From Ophiothrix spiculata (Eukaryota > Echinodermata > Ophiuroidea > Amphilepidida > Ophiotrichidae), in the NCBI GenBank assembly GCA_000969725.1, contig JXSR01S005268.1: 38,540 nt of DNA, one strand, 5' to 3'. This document shows positions 11,401 through 20,696 of this stretch, piece after piece. Made by a program: the position numbers and the translations under genes. The notes under the pieces are model-generated. The model was not told where the DNA came from. It saw only the letters and a program-made list of their open reading frames with translations, and searched no databases. Each line of letters opens with the position of its first letter. The stretch's first letter is position 1.

Positions 11401-14400
11401 TGTATTGAACAATTTTCTTCATTTCTTTTTACAGTTTGTTCCCATGTTAGCGGATATCTGTTGTTCCATGGTTGAGGAGAGAGGCTTACTAGTAACAGGT
11501 ATATACAGAATACCTGGTAACACGGCAGGAGTGACGTATCTACAAGACGAACTCAATAGAGGGATAGAGAAAATCAACTTAGAAGATGAGGTCAGTAATG
11601 GTACCTTCTTGTTTACCATTCTACTATTACAACATAGGACTTATTGCATTTTTGCTACATCAGTAGAGCAAAGTTATTTTTAATTCTTATGTTACTAACA
11701 TTCCTATCAGGAAATGGTTCCAATCAAAATTTTGTTTCCCATGACATAAGAATTAAAAATAACTTTGGGCAAAATTGTTTCCCATGACATTGGAATTAGA
11801 AATAACTTTGGCTCTACTAATGTAGCAAAAATGCTCGCTCACAAAATACATAATGTTATGTACTATTATGTTGATATTGATCTACCTTTAGCTAAAGGTA
11901 TGATGTACATCTGCAGGAATGTGTTTGCTTGTATTTCAAGTATAAATTTGGCTTCAAAATGTGGCAAGTATATATCTACTTTCTTGTATTTACACTACAA
12001 GTTTTTTTTTTTTTGGGGGGGGGGTATTACCAAGCATCTAGTCTACTTCTCATCCGCTTTTGAATATATGTCATATTATTCTAGTTTCTTTAAAAAATGA
12101 ATAGATGAGGTTATTAAATTTGATCTGATCCATGGTGATAAATCCATTTGAAGTTGTAATGTTGTTATTGTTTGAACTGATGTTATTTCAGAAATATTAT
12201 AAATATAGAAACACCTATGAATGTGTTAAACCCATAGATTAAAGAAAGTCCAGATAGGAAACTTGTCTATTTGCACCCTAAAAATCCGGCAAGTTGGGGA
12301 TTGTGCCACACAGGGGCCATGTCTGGATTGACGCTGGCTGCGCAGGTGCGTAGTGACTCCGCAAGTGCGTAGTGACTCCGCTCTGCGTTCAGCCTGTCGC
12401 TAATATTACTCGACTACAACGCAATACACATCTTACATTTTGCCGCCAAAGTGGGCGGAAGCAAGGAACAGCGCTTAACCACCTCGATAGCTGCATTTTC
12501 AGTCAAATTACCATTTAATTGCCAGAGTACGGTTAAACTTTAGTTGTCATTGATTTGCCTTGCTTTTTGCCATGTGATCCTGTATGGTTCAGTGTCAGTT
12601 TCCTAGCTTATAAAGCCCTTGACATAGGGATTTTTATCTCTATTTGCCACTTTTTTCACTTTCTAAAGAAAAAGAAAAGTGTACTACAGTGTGATTTATC
12701 AAAGTGATTTTAACTTGTGTTTACAGAGATGGAATGAAATCAACGTAGTCAGCAGTCTCCTCAAGTTGTTCTTCCGCAAATTACCAAACCCACTCGTCCC
12801 AAAAGACCAGTACTCGCAATTTATATCCGCCAACAGATCAGAGGATCCGGCGGAGCGTATGTGGGCGCTTCGTCGACAGATCCACAACCTTCCAGACAAT
12901 CACTACGAAACGTTCAAGTTTCTCGCTAATCATCTCAAGAGAGTTGCATCTAATTGTGAAGTAAGTAGAACAGTGGCATACAAAGTTGTTCTTATTAGGT
13001 TTATCAAAAAAGTCATATCGCAGAATCAAATTCTGCTCTCTTATTGAAGAGTGCTGACAGTTTTCTTTACTAGACTTTTATTAAAAGTATCAGTCCATGG
13101 ATTTATGAACTATTCCATATGATAAATATAAAATAATACAATACAGTTACTAGAGTTTGATTCACAATTCTTTGGACAATCCAGGGTGCAGGGTCAATTG
13201 TTTACGAATGCTTCTGGTACCCTGCAATTTGTGGTCACTTGATCAATTTTGTCTAAGGAATTTTGCAGCCCATTACTATTTACAATCTGGAAGATAACTG
13301 TGACATGTATAGACATGCCTCGATCCAAATATTATATTGACCTATATTTACTTTGACCAATTGATGTATTTCAATAACACTCAAACCTTCATAAATATTT
13401 ACAAAGCATCGTATGTTTAAACTTGGGTCAAATATCAATTGTAACTTGCAACTCTGAAATTGACTATCAATTCACTCAGATACATACTAACAACTCGTAA
13501 CTACAAATGTTGGTAAATGTTTCGGTATTATGCGTGAATATTTTTTTACATGCTTACGAAAATACAAATTTACAATCTATCACAGTTTGCAATCTGTGAG
13601 AATTGACAAGAATGCATCAGTAGATTTACACATTTTTACCTGAAGCTTAGTGAAATGCGCCCATTTCGTAGCATAACCTCAGTAAAATAGTATCCACATA
13701 GTTTTATGTCTTTTCAAATGTTTGGATACTTTTGAATTCTTTGGGCCAGAGTACTGGGATTTGTGTATATGAATCTTATAACCTGCAAGCCAGTTCAGCG
13801 GCTTCAAGGACCTGTGACAGAAACCCAATGTACCTGTCTACCTGCAAGCATAGTCACAATAATTAGTGTACATCAGAAGACATCAATCAACCTTTGATCC
13901 CTTAGTTGAAAGATCATTTGGCTTTTATAGTCAAAAGTAATTGATAGGCTTATAATGATTTAGAATTTGTGGGTTGGCCAGTCTCAGGGTACAGAATTTG
14001 TACCAAAGATATGTATTGAATGGCTAGGGTTCAAAGAGTTAACCATGGGTCTTAATATAGCAGAGCTTCTTCTCTCGTGGCGCCTGGGCTTTGAGAAGTA
14101 GTGATTGGTGCTTTGACTCGTAGAATCATACAGTGTGTTTCTATTAAAGATCATTTTCCGGAAGCAACCGGCTAATGGAGTAGAAGTATTCAATAGAAAC
14201 GGGCATTCTCCGTCTTTTTAGAGGCTAAAGTTTAGCCGCTATTTATCCTGCTTTTTGTAGGATAATAGCGGTGAGAAATACCGCAAGACGGCAATAGAAA
14301 CTGAAGCCATCGCACTTTCCGGCGAAAAAACGTACAAAATGTACATTCCTGGAGTGAAGATTGTGTCTACACGGTGACGCGTCAACAGATGTGGATTCAC

Positions 14401-17400
14401 GCTGCGTATTCAGCTGCGCGTATGTTTTTGCGCTTACGCGTTATACCTACGCGTACTATCAAGTTGCATGTTAACGCGCACGCACACGCAGTGAAAGGAC
14501 GCACAAATGTATCAAGTTAAATGTACATTGCTAAATTATGGCTACATCAGAGTCACGAATTTGATTTTTGTCGTCCCACAATACCGTTTTGCGGTAAGCT
14601 AGGTCAAAGAACTTTTATCCGGCAATTTTGTAAAGGTCACTCGACCCTGTTCACTTTGCGCAAACTGTAATCTAATAGAAATTCGACGCTCACCGCTATT
14701 ATGCGGTTAAATTTTATCCGGATAAATACAGGATAATTGATAGAAACACCCTGATAGAAGTACATGAGAAAAATGTGCATTTGACACTTTATCCATAACA
14801 AGTTTCTAATTTATGTGTTGCATTTGTAAGATAAAGCTTTAAACCCCTGTGATATAGATTAATCGCTTCAATGACTAATATCTATCAATTTTCTTCTATA
14901 CAGGTAAACAAGATGGAAGTGCGTAATCTTGCCATAGTGTTTGGTCCTACCTTAATCCGCGCAGCAGACGATAGCATGGTAACTATGGTTACCGATATGT
15001 CAGACCAATGTCGAATAGTGGAAAGCATCATTCAGCACTGTGATTGGTTCTTCAATGATGATGTCGAGAGCCAACAAGATGTGCCGAGTGATGCAATGCC
15101 CGATAACGAAGTAAATATGCCTGACGCCAACTGTCTGCTTGCCAAGGCTAAGGAGGACGACAGATCAGGTAGGAAAAACCAGCTCCGTAGTAACGAAGTT
15201 TCAGATGGGGTGCGGGATTTTCAAAAAACGGACCTTTTGGGGAAATATTTTTTGTTGTGTTTGACCCCAACTTCATAACCTTGTTGCCGGAAACAAGAAT
15301 TCCTTCATTTGCCAAATTTGACTTTAAGCACAGCTTTAGAGCTTCTATATTCCCATAAAATATGATCTTTACTGCAAATTTGAACAAGATCCTCCTCGCG
15401 CACTCATGTTGTTTTATTCTGCCATGCAACAATCCTTTTCAGTGTTTTCCTGAATTCAGGCATGAGAATTTTCAGATAATTATCTGATTTCAGATATTTT
15501 TATCATCCAAATCCAAATAATATGGGGTTTGATTTAACCATTTTAGTGGTTTTGGGTAAAATTTACCAAATTCAGATTTTTTCATGAAAAATCATTCTCA
15601 TGCCAGCTGGATATGGTTGATCACAATGGCATCAATTTGATTGGCATATTAGGGTCCTTTTTACCAGAAAGTTATTAAAATGAAAGAGGCCACTGGCTAC
15701 AATACCACCCATCAAATGGAGATTTAATGGAGACTAAAAGGAGATGTAATTTTGAACAAGTACAAATATTTGGATCAATTTGCTCACAAATCTAGAGCAG
15801 AGCATCATTGAGTTGGCATTCTTTTGGTTAGGTTTGCTGATGTGTATATTTATAAACATAAAAAGTGGATGAAAATAGCAATTCTTTTCCATAACTTGCT
15901 AATGTGTTCTTATTCTTTAAACCATATAGGTCATGGCAAAACAAGACCTTCCCATCATGCCTTGCTTTTTCGTCGTTTGAAATGCAAAAACGGGATGAGA
16001 TATTTTTTTATTATGCTATGTTTCCTAATTAACACAATTAATGATAACCTGTACAAAAAAATCCAATTGGAAGAAAGGCATGATGGGATGTGAAAGTCCT
16101 GATCTTTTTTGGGTCATGGTATTGAATGATTTGAACATTTAAAAATGGTATATTTTGATACATGGTTAAATGTTTGCCTACTTATTTTCCACCTCTCTTC
16201 TTTTCAATGCAGGAGAATCAGGGAGTGATTCTGTGAAGAGTAAGGAAATTGCCATAGAAAGAGTGTCATCAGTATTGGCTGCACCCATCAGAAAACTCAA
16301 AGGGCGATCATCCACATCCAGAAAAACTCCACTGTCATCTGAAGATGGTGACGGTGACAATTTTGGTTTCGGCGATAAACGATCGGATTCAAATTCCAAA
16401 GTTCGTGCTGTTAGGCTTCAGGATGTAGATAAACCTAAAGATGATGATGATGACGATGTTCAGTTTCCAAGTGTTACAATTACCTTGAGAAGGGACTCTG
16501 CTAGTTCTATACCTAGTACAATAACAGAGAGTGAAGTTGGTACTGCGTACTCATCAGATTTAGAATCGCTAGCAGCAAGTCAAACTTTTGGCTCCACTAA
16601 GCAACAGTCCCGGCAAACGCGGACAGCTTATCAAAGACAGGGTAGTGCATCAAGAGACAGAAAGTTTTCAGATTCATCAATCACATCGGACACTAGCAGT
16701 CAATTTTCTTTGCCATACAATAATCCGGTATTCGAAAATCAAAGTCGTGGTTCTCGCAAGGGAATTTTTATTTCGGATAGAGACTGGAAGTCTGAATTTG
16801 CGCGAGAACGTGAACGCATTGAAAAAGAGCATGCTGAAGCTTTGCAAGATTATGAAAAAGAGGACCATACAAATATAGAAGAGTTATATAAATCAAGGGA
16901 CTATTTGAAAGAAATCTCAGCAGTGTCAAATAGAATAGCAGATTTCACAGCTCAGGACCATGACAGAAAGACGCCGAGTCCAAGTCGGCAGACTTTAGGA
17001 GATACAACATCGATAACATCCGATTACTCTACTACATCATCTAATAACAATAATACATCTTCAACGAGAGATGTTAGTAGTAGAAGTAATGCAAGCTTAT
17101 CTCCCCATCGCATGAGTTCTCGCGAACACTCGGAATTAATGAATACTCCAACTCCTTCTTTAGATGAACTAGAAAGTGAGAGCGACTTTGTTCAGGCTAT
17201 GAAAGCCACTTTTGATGAGCGATTAGAAAAAGTGTTAAAGCACCAAGAAAGTGAAGAAGATATGTCTTTTGATACTCGTTTGCAAAATAATTTGGAAAGA
17301 AATTTAGACCATTTAAGAACAAGTTCAAGATATACAACACCAAAGAGAAGCTCTGATGGTGTAAGAGAGCGTAGCAAGTCTTGTGATAAAGCTGAAACAA

Positions 17401-18122
17401 GAACTCCATTGAAAGCTGTCACTCCGTTTGATTTAAGTTTGCTCACGGCATCACTTAAGTCATCAACCCCTGGGTTAGAAGTGAAATCTTTAAATAGCAC
17501 AGGCTCTTCAATGACATCGCCTAAGAAAGTTAGTAGAATCGAGGTTATCTTGACTTTGGAAAAACGTGATAGAACTCCTAAAAGCATTCCAGCTAAACCA
17601 GAGGTGGAAAATATCGATCCCAAATCAAATGTAGAAAATACGCAAGTACTAAAGAAAGGCAAAGCTCAGTCAAAAGATACTTTGTCAATAAAGCAGAAAC
17701 ATCGTGATAATCGGAGGAGGCGGCATACAGTAGCGGGAGGTGGGAAGGGAATTCCTGATTATAATCAATTGATGGAGTACTATTTTGGTAGCGTTAACCC
17801 TGAGTCTGTCCAGTCTAAGACTGTTGTAAAACAGAGTGCATTTGATAGACTCAAACCATTTGGTAAAGAAACCATCAAGTCAGAACTCAAAGATATGACC
17901 TCCTGGTTAAAAAATCAGCGAGTCAAGAACAGCAATAGTTATCCCAATTTGTCATCGTCTGTGTCTTCCATGAACGAGAATAATGCCAAAGCCGAACGTC
18001 CGAGCAGTTTGTTGGATGAAAAACTGAGCATTCATGTACAAAATTCATCTCCGCCAAAGGATCCCCGCCCACAAGCGCTTTCACGTGAGCCACGGTACTA
18101 TGAGATCGAGTCATATATCTAG
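5285..18122 (+). CDS. ARHGAP21/23: ARHGAP21/23-like Rho GTPase-activating protein, 3' part of gene (8 exons, 1025 aa)
   Basis: A GTPase-activating protein of the ARHGAP21/23 family. Known members turn off Cdc42/RhoA-type GTPases at Golgi, junctions and cortex, and have the order PDZ, PH, RhoGAP, long tail. Coding exons: 5285-5419, 6999-7067, 8895-9060, 9690-9832, 11435-11590, 12727-12960, 14904-15168, 16213-18122; all junctions keep frame. Window residues 1-68 are the C-terminal half of the PH domain, and 69-171 a basic linker. Residues 172 to about 375 are RhoGAP: the arginine finger is in GIYRIPG (Arg196), a lysine follows at SSLLK (236), and Asn309 is in [11 protein letters not shown]. Residues 390-1025 are a serine-rich tail that keeps vertebrate ARHGAP21 blocks: [18 protein letters not shown] and DRLKP...SWL. 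PDZ and the PH start are outside the window or unseen, so the gene is 5'-partial here. Assigning it to 21 rather than 23 is not meaningful for a pre-duplication invertebrate gene. Confidence 0.93.
5484..5560 (+). pseudogene. Decayed copy 1 of the PH exon
   Basis: Aligns from TAGCATGTGACTAC to GAGTACCTTACTCAAGT with 5346-5421 of the real exon at roughly 78% identity by eye, with one indel. In the exon's frame it meets TAA after about eight codons, so it cannot code. Confidence 0.8.
5600..5677 (+). pseudogene. Decayed copy 2 of the PH exon, donor retained
   Basis: Aligns with the 3' two thirds of the real exon at about 80% identity by eye, including TCAGTGGGTCT and the donor-like AAGTAAG at the same relative place. 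A TAA interrupts the exon frame shortly after the start of the copy, and a one-base deletion follows. The TIR element at 5681 begins right after it. Confidence 0.8.
5681..5898. mobile_element. TIR element, about 218 bp
   Basis: The left end GTGTTCTCACAAAATA matches the reverse complement of the right end TATCTTGTGTGAACAC with few differences. The inner pair GACTAGTCATGACC / GTCATGACC also folds back. It is non-coding, most likely a MITE inserted between decayed exon copies 2 and 3. Confidence 0.6.
5971..6048 (+). pseudogene. Decayed copy 3 of the PH exon
   Basis: CAGCATTTGATTTTGC through CTGCACATTCAGTGGGG aligns with the real exon. In frame it still reads about 19 residues similar to the exon ([18 protein letters not shown]) before a TGA, so it is the least disrupted copy. 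The splice donor is lost. Confidence 0.75.
6326..6566. mobile_element. TIR element with GCGTAGCCAGG ends
   Basis: The left end CAGCGTAGCCAGGGGAG and the right end CCTGGCTACGTA are inverted. The inner GGTGCACC/GTGCACC and CCCCGGGGG blocks also pair. The GTAGCCAGG terminus is a frequent MITE end in marine invertebrates. No ORF. Confidence 0.6.
6999..7067 (+). CDS. ARHGAP21/23: ARHGAP21/23 exon b: last helix of the PH domain
   Basis: 23 codons, phase 0 at both ends, between TTGCAG and GTAAGT. It encodes [19 protein letters not shown]. The invariant PH-domain tryptophan lies in MLAWI, matching the C-terminal helix of the ARHGAP21 PH domain (MLAWIKTIQ). Confidence 0.92.
7068..8894 (+). other. Intron between PH helix and linker exon
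   Basis: 1.8 kb. A 95-codon open frame at 7577-7864 has no splice context or recognised similarity. A TIR element lies at 7975-8243. Nothing else recognised. Confidence 0.8.
7975..8243. mobile_element. TIR element, about 269 bp
   Basis: The perfect 12-bp inverted ends CTGTCTCAGCTT and AAGCTGAGACAG enclose a T-rich interior with GCGGCCACG and GCGG blocks. Non-coding; a MITE is likely. Confidence 0.5.
8895..9060 (+). CDS. ARHGAP21/23: ARHGAP21/23 exon c: PH-RhoGAP linker
   Basis: 55 codons plus one base (phase 0 in, 1 out), from AACAG| to AAAG|GTTAGT. It begins [14 protein letters not shown], matching the position of TGVTNRDLISRRI in vertebrate ARHGAP21. It then becomes rich in Pro, Lys and Ser ([19 protein letters not shown]). 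PxxP stretches suggest SH3 binding, which is inference only. Confidence 0.88.
9061..9689 (+). other. Intron with a LINE tail
   Basis: 629 bp. It contains (ATTCA)n and an adjoining minus-strand LINE 3' end (about 9369-9600). No exon seen. Confidence 0.8.
9369..9600 (-). mobile_element. 3' end of a non-LTR retrotransposon with (TTGAA)n tail
   Basis: On the minus strand the sequence runs through ATTATGGAAATAAGGTTGAA into a pentanucleotide tail (TTGAA/TCGAA)n. A GGAAATAA(A)G block followed by short tandem repeats is a typical 3' end of L2/CR1-like LINEs. The coding part is absent, consistent with 5' truncation. Where the element begins is a guess. Confidence 0.4.
9690..9832 (+). CDS. ARHGAP21/23: ARHGAP21/23 exon d: linker leading into RhoGAP
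   Basis: Phase 1 in, 0 out; ATTACAG| to GAG|GTAAAG. It encodes a basic segment ([12 protein letters not shown]) followed by [15 protein letters not shown], which matches the FGVRLDDCPPA segment just before the RhoGAP domain in vertebrate ARHGAP21. Confidence 0.9.
9833..11434 (+). other. Intron before RhoGAP
   Basis: 1.6 kb. It contains a double foldback element at 10153-10528. The rest is AT-rich with no recognised exon or RNA gene. Confidence 0.8.
10153..10528. mobile_element. Double foldback element, about 376 bp
   Basis: The ends ATAGGCAGGAGCGGAC and GTCCGCTTTCGCCTAT are inverted. Inside, GCGCGGTGAAAACATT (near 10210) pairs with AATGTTTTCACCGCGC (near 10424-10439), a perfect 16-bp inverted pair. 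No ORF. Probably a MITE with subterminal inverted repeats. Confidence 0.6.
11435..11590 (+). CDS. ARHGAP21/23: ARHGAP21/23 exon e: RhoGAP start with arginine finger
   Basis: 52 codons, phase 0 at both ends; TTTACAG| to GAG|GTCAGT. It carries [12 protein letters not shown] and GIYRIPGN. The arginine in GIYR is the catalytic finger that completes the GTPase active site in RhoGAP domains. It aligns closely with IVDICCKLVEERG...GIYRVPGN of ARHGAP21. Confidence 0.95.
11647..11833. repeat. Foldback with an internal 43-bp direct repeat
   Basis: The arm at 11647-11692 (TTTTTGCTACATCAGTAGAG...) is roughly 90% complementary to the arm at 11787-11833 (...CTCTACTAATGTAGCAAAAA). The inner side of the right arm is also present as a direct duplicate: TTTCCCATGACAT at 11735 and again at 11778. 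No TIR family recognised. Confidence 0.75.
12002..12024 (+). repeat. T13-G10 homopolymer junction
   Basis: Thirteen T followed by ten G. A simple repeat. Confidence 0.85.
12346..12381 (+). repeat. Two-copy tandem repeat, 19-bp period
   Basis: GTGCGTAGTGACTCCGC occurs at 12346 and 12365. A GC-rich island within an AT-rich intron; no function inferred. Confidence 0.8.
12727..12960 (+). CDS. ARHGAP21/23: ARHGAP21/23 exon f: RhoGAP core
   Basis: 78 codons, phase 0 at both ends; TTTACAG| to GAA|GTAAGT. It contains [19 protein letters not shown], the family's conserved LLKxFFRKLPxPL block. This is followed by [14 protein letters not shown] and [16 protein letters not shown], helices that form the GTPase-facing core. 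Confidence 0.95.
12961..14903 (+). other. Intron within RhoGAP with one TIR element
   Basis: 1.9 kb. A TIR element occupies 14131-14753. In 12961-14130 I see no gene or clear repeat. Confidence 0.8.
14131..14753. mobile_element. TIR element, 623 bp, CAG(T/G)GTGTTTCTAT ends
   Basis: The left end CAGTGTGTTTCTATTAA is the near reverse complement of the right end TTGATAGAAACACCCTG. ATA flanks both ends, a possible 3-bp target duplication. The interior is GC-richer than the surrounding intron and has more internal pairs (CCGCTATT...AATAGCGG; ATCCGGATAAA near the right end). No transposase ORF, so non-autonomous. Confidence 0.65.
14904..15168 (+). CDS. ARHGAP21/23: ARHGAP21/23 exon g: end of RhoGAP
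   Basis: 88 codons plus one base (phase 0 in, 1 out); ATACAG| to TCAG|GTAGGA. It carries [18 protein letters not shown] with the conserved Asn that contacts the GTPase, and [17 protein letters not shown], the terminal helix. It then turns acidic and leaves the domain. Confidence 0.95.
15169..16212 (+). other. Intron before the last exon
   Basis: 1.0 kb with a TIR element at 15459-15604. Nothing else recognised. Confidence 0.8.
15459..15604. mobile_element. TIR element, about 146 bp, GGCATGAGAAT ends
   Basis: The left end GGCATGAGAATTTTCA and the right end TGAAAAATCATTCTCATGCC are inverted. The inner CAGATAATTATCTG is a perfect 14-bp palindrome. Non-coding MITE. Confidence 0.6.
16213..18122 (+). 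CDS. ARHGAP21/23: ARHGAP21/23 last exon: disordered serine-rich tail and stop
   Basis: 635 codons plus TAG (phase 1 in), after ATGCAG|. The tail is rich in Ser, Thr, Asp, Glu and Arg with no folded-domain signature. Islands match vertebrate ARHGAP21: [10 protein letters not shown] (about residue 655 of the window protein), a DELESESDF segment (about 705), RRRRHTV (about 890), and [10 protein letters not shown] followed by a tryptophan helix ([17 protein letters not shown], about 932-965). They keep the same order as in vertebrates. The segment [16 protein letters not shown]-like near 16800 is probably a short charged helix. Minus-strand open frames of up to 156 codons in this exon are shadows. 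Confidence 0.92.
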
Positions 18123-18684
18123 GTGTAGGGTTTTTATGGTTAATTCTGCAAATGTGCTCATGATATTGAAGCAAACATACATGGCAGCTTTTTATGCTGC
18201 ATAGCTATTTGTATGTACAATCAATTGCTGCCTGATGTTAATTCTATCTCTTCATCACACTATATTACAACAAAATTGGATGAATTCTTGTCAGGATTTC
18301 ATCTTACAGCAGAATCTCTCTTCAATTGTATTTTCCAAAATAATATTTATTAGTATAATCATGCATAAATGATTTATCTGTTTTTTCTGATACATAATTT
18401 TCTGCAAAAGTAAGTATTCTCTGCAGTAAACTGTGGTCCTGACAAGACATTCCCAACATTTATGCCAGTACTGTAATGTCAGTGTATTTAACCATCGGTG
18501 TGATAAGGGAAACTCTAGTACTATAATAGACTAATAATTTTCTTCAAATTTCTTTATCTAATATCAGATATTTCTACTTCGGGTTATTTCTGTATTTTAA
18601 AAAAGATTTGCACTGTTGAATATTTGGGCTTCAATAGTATTTCTTTCCAAATTTTTGCCCTCATAATCTGTAATAAGTTTTGGG

Positions 18685-18690
18685 AATAAA
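18685..18690 (+). terminator. Candidate proximal poly(A) signal AATAAA
   Basis: AATAAA 563 bp after the ARHGAP stop codon. Use is not shown by sequence alone, and a U/GU-rich downstream element is not obvious. Confidence 0.3.
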
Positions 18691-18711
18691 CTAGAAACAC
18701 AACTTATACCA

Positions 18712-18811
18712 AAATACAAATGTTCTTTCAATATTTAGCAAAACCAATATTTTAGCTGATGGTTTCAGCCAAAATTTGGTTTTGCCAAATATTGAAAGAA
18801 TATTTGTATTT
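18712..18811. repeat. Near-perfect 100-nt hairpin
   Basis: The arm 18712-18746 (AAATACAAATGTTCTTTCAA...) matches the reverse complement of 18777-18811 at 33 of 35 positions. The inner ATTTTAGCTGA / TCAGCCAAAAT continues the stem almost to a small loop near 18762. It lies inside the likely 3' UTR. It could be a foldback element or a structured RNA. Confidence 0.85.
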
Positions 18812-19415
18812 GTATCTACCGATCCTGATGAATCTATTCAGTGATAGTACCAAAATGCTTTTGTGCAATTTTTGCCCATTGATGGGTATGGGACCTCATG
18901 ACCTAGGAGCATAATTGACTTGTAGAAAGTTGCAACACCACATTTTGACACCTCGGTAATTTAGCAGAGGGTGTTTTAAGTACTTCCAACCATTCAATTC
19001 AAACTGCTATTTCCACAGCTTATAAACAACACACTGAGTGAACAAATGTCATAGACTTATGTGATAAAACTACTGATTGAAAACTTGCTATAAAAAATTT
19101 ATTATGATATCGAAGTGTGAATGAAAAAGACCTTAAGAAAGGGGATAATCACAGCTTGATATTAATGTAAACAAATCTCACTTCAACAGAGTTTTTCATT
19201 CCCAAAATACAGTATGAAATAGAGTAAATTCAACATGTTTACCACATAAATGAATGCAGTAGTGGAGTGACCTTGGTGAACATTCTATTGGGCTTACTGA
19301 AATGTTGCTGTGTGTTATGGGAAGAGCTTTAATCACCCTTTGGTAATTTAGCAAGTTTGTCAGATTGGTGTATATGCTCCAGGAGTATGTTTAACAGCTC
19401 AGTTACCTGTTAATA

Positions 19416-19687
19416 TATAGAGCCCAACGTACGTTTAATGTACACTGTTTCGGTCATAGATATATGTACATTGATTACCTAAACAGTATGGCCCGTATTC
19501 CAGAAAGGTGTTTAGCTAAATCAAGGTTTTATTTCCTGTGAACAGCACGACTCATTGAACTGTTCTGCTTGAAAGCTGCAATGATGCGTATCATTCCTGG
19601 ACAGTTGATGCTCAGTTAAACAATGGTTTAGCTAAACATCTTTCTGGAATAGGGGCCTAAATGTTAGGCGTATATTTGGGCTCTATA
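19416..19687. mobile_element. Outer TIR element, interrupted by another element
   Basis: TATAGAGCCCAA at 19416 is inverted as TTGGGCTCTATA ending at 19687, a perfect 12-bp TIR. The element at 19490-19657 sits between the ends and leaves only about 100 bp of host element, so the outer element was small. Confidence 0.6.
19490..19657. mobile_element. Inner TIR element, 168 bp
   Basis: The left end GGCCCGTATTCCAGAAAGGT...TTTAGCTAAA and the right end TTTAGCTAAA...CTTTCTGGAATAGGGGCC form a 31-bp TIR with two mismatches. Non-coding MITE nested in 19416-19687. Confidence 0.8.
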
Positions 19688-19894
19688 CAGTGATGTGTGA
19701 CTGACGCCTAACTTTAAACTTGAATGAACTTTAATTTGAAACATGCTCAGGGAGCATGTTTGTCAATATTGCCCCTGAAAACATTTTGGATCAAACATGA
19801 ACTTGGAGCAAATATGCTTCTGGGTGATGTGGGCCTGAACCATATTTTGGGCCAAAATTGCACAAATATTTTTCAAGTCTTGATGGTTTACTTT

Positions 19895-20196
19895 TAAACC
19901 AGTGTTCCCTTTAAGAGTTCTGAACCTGGCCAAATAGTGTCATTTTTAAACCAAAACTACAGTATCTGATTCTGCACCTTATATACAATTTTCACCTTGT
20001 CTCTTGTTCTTTATTGCCATAGAGACAAGGGTCAAAATATATATCTAACCACACTTTCTTGCAAAGATAGTTCTGGTAGTGCATTTTATCATAGATACAA
20101 ATGTTACCATTTATTGGTGCTATTTTGTGAATATTTAATACTCATGACCCGGGTCGTCATCTGTTGTTATCCATGTTTAGAAGGAACACTGGTTTA
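19895..20196. mobile_element. TIR element, about 302 bp
   Basis: TAAACCAGTGTTCC at 19895-19908 is inverted as GGAACACTGGTTTA at 20183-20196, a perfect 14-bp TIR. An inner CTTGTCTC/GAGACAAG pair lies near 19998-20030. The open frame at 19997 is inside and not a gene. Confidence 0.65.
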
Positions 20197-20532
20197 GACC
20201 ATAGCTGATATCATGATTTATTCTTGAACAGATTTTGAGAATTTAATCTGCAGTTCATGTGGACCAGATACAAGCCCTGTTTTGATATTACGTGGGGCAA
20301 ATATTTTTCAAGGGTTAAGGTTGTGTCAGAGTAACTGTCTGTTGGTACCGTGTGGTCGCAGCAGACAACCACATTCTTCCAAAAAAGTCATGAAATGCTG
20401 TGATGCTTTGTTGCGATAAAGTTGTAGTCAGTGCAACAAAATATGTTGTGTAGATCAGGACAAGGTTATCAATAATATCAGATTTTTGTGATTGCTGCAA
20501 AAATGTTCACAAGCACAACAAGGTCGAGATTG

Positions 20533-20696
20533 CAGAGATGCCAGTTTTTACTGTTTTAACCCGATTTCAGGTTTTTTAAACTCACAAGTTTACGCGTTTT
20601 TATATATTTTCAGCCCTTTTTTTGCCAAAATTTACGCCCATTTTCAAGATTTTTGAAAGTTTCAGTTTTTTTCAGTGATACATACTGGCATCTCTG
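20533..20696. mobile_element. TIR element, 164 bp, CAGAGATGCCAGT ends
   Basis: CAGAGATGCCAGT at the left is inverted as ACTGGCATCTCTG at the right, a perfect 13-bp TIR. CAGAGATGCCA-like ends are common in hAT-derived MITEs. The interior is T-rich and non-coding. Confidence 0.7.

Larger units (their letters stand above)
11591..12726 (+). other. Intron within RhoGAP
   Basis: 1.1 kb. It holds a foldback at 11647-11833, a T13G10 run at 12002-12024 and a 19-bp-period duplication at 12346-12381. No exon seen. Confidence 0.8.

Noticed and set aside
17192-17662. 156-codon open frame on the minus strand within the last ARHGAP exon
   Set aside because: Antisense shadow of a strongly supported exon; serine-rich sense codons leave the opposite strand open.
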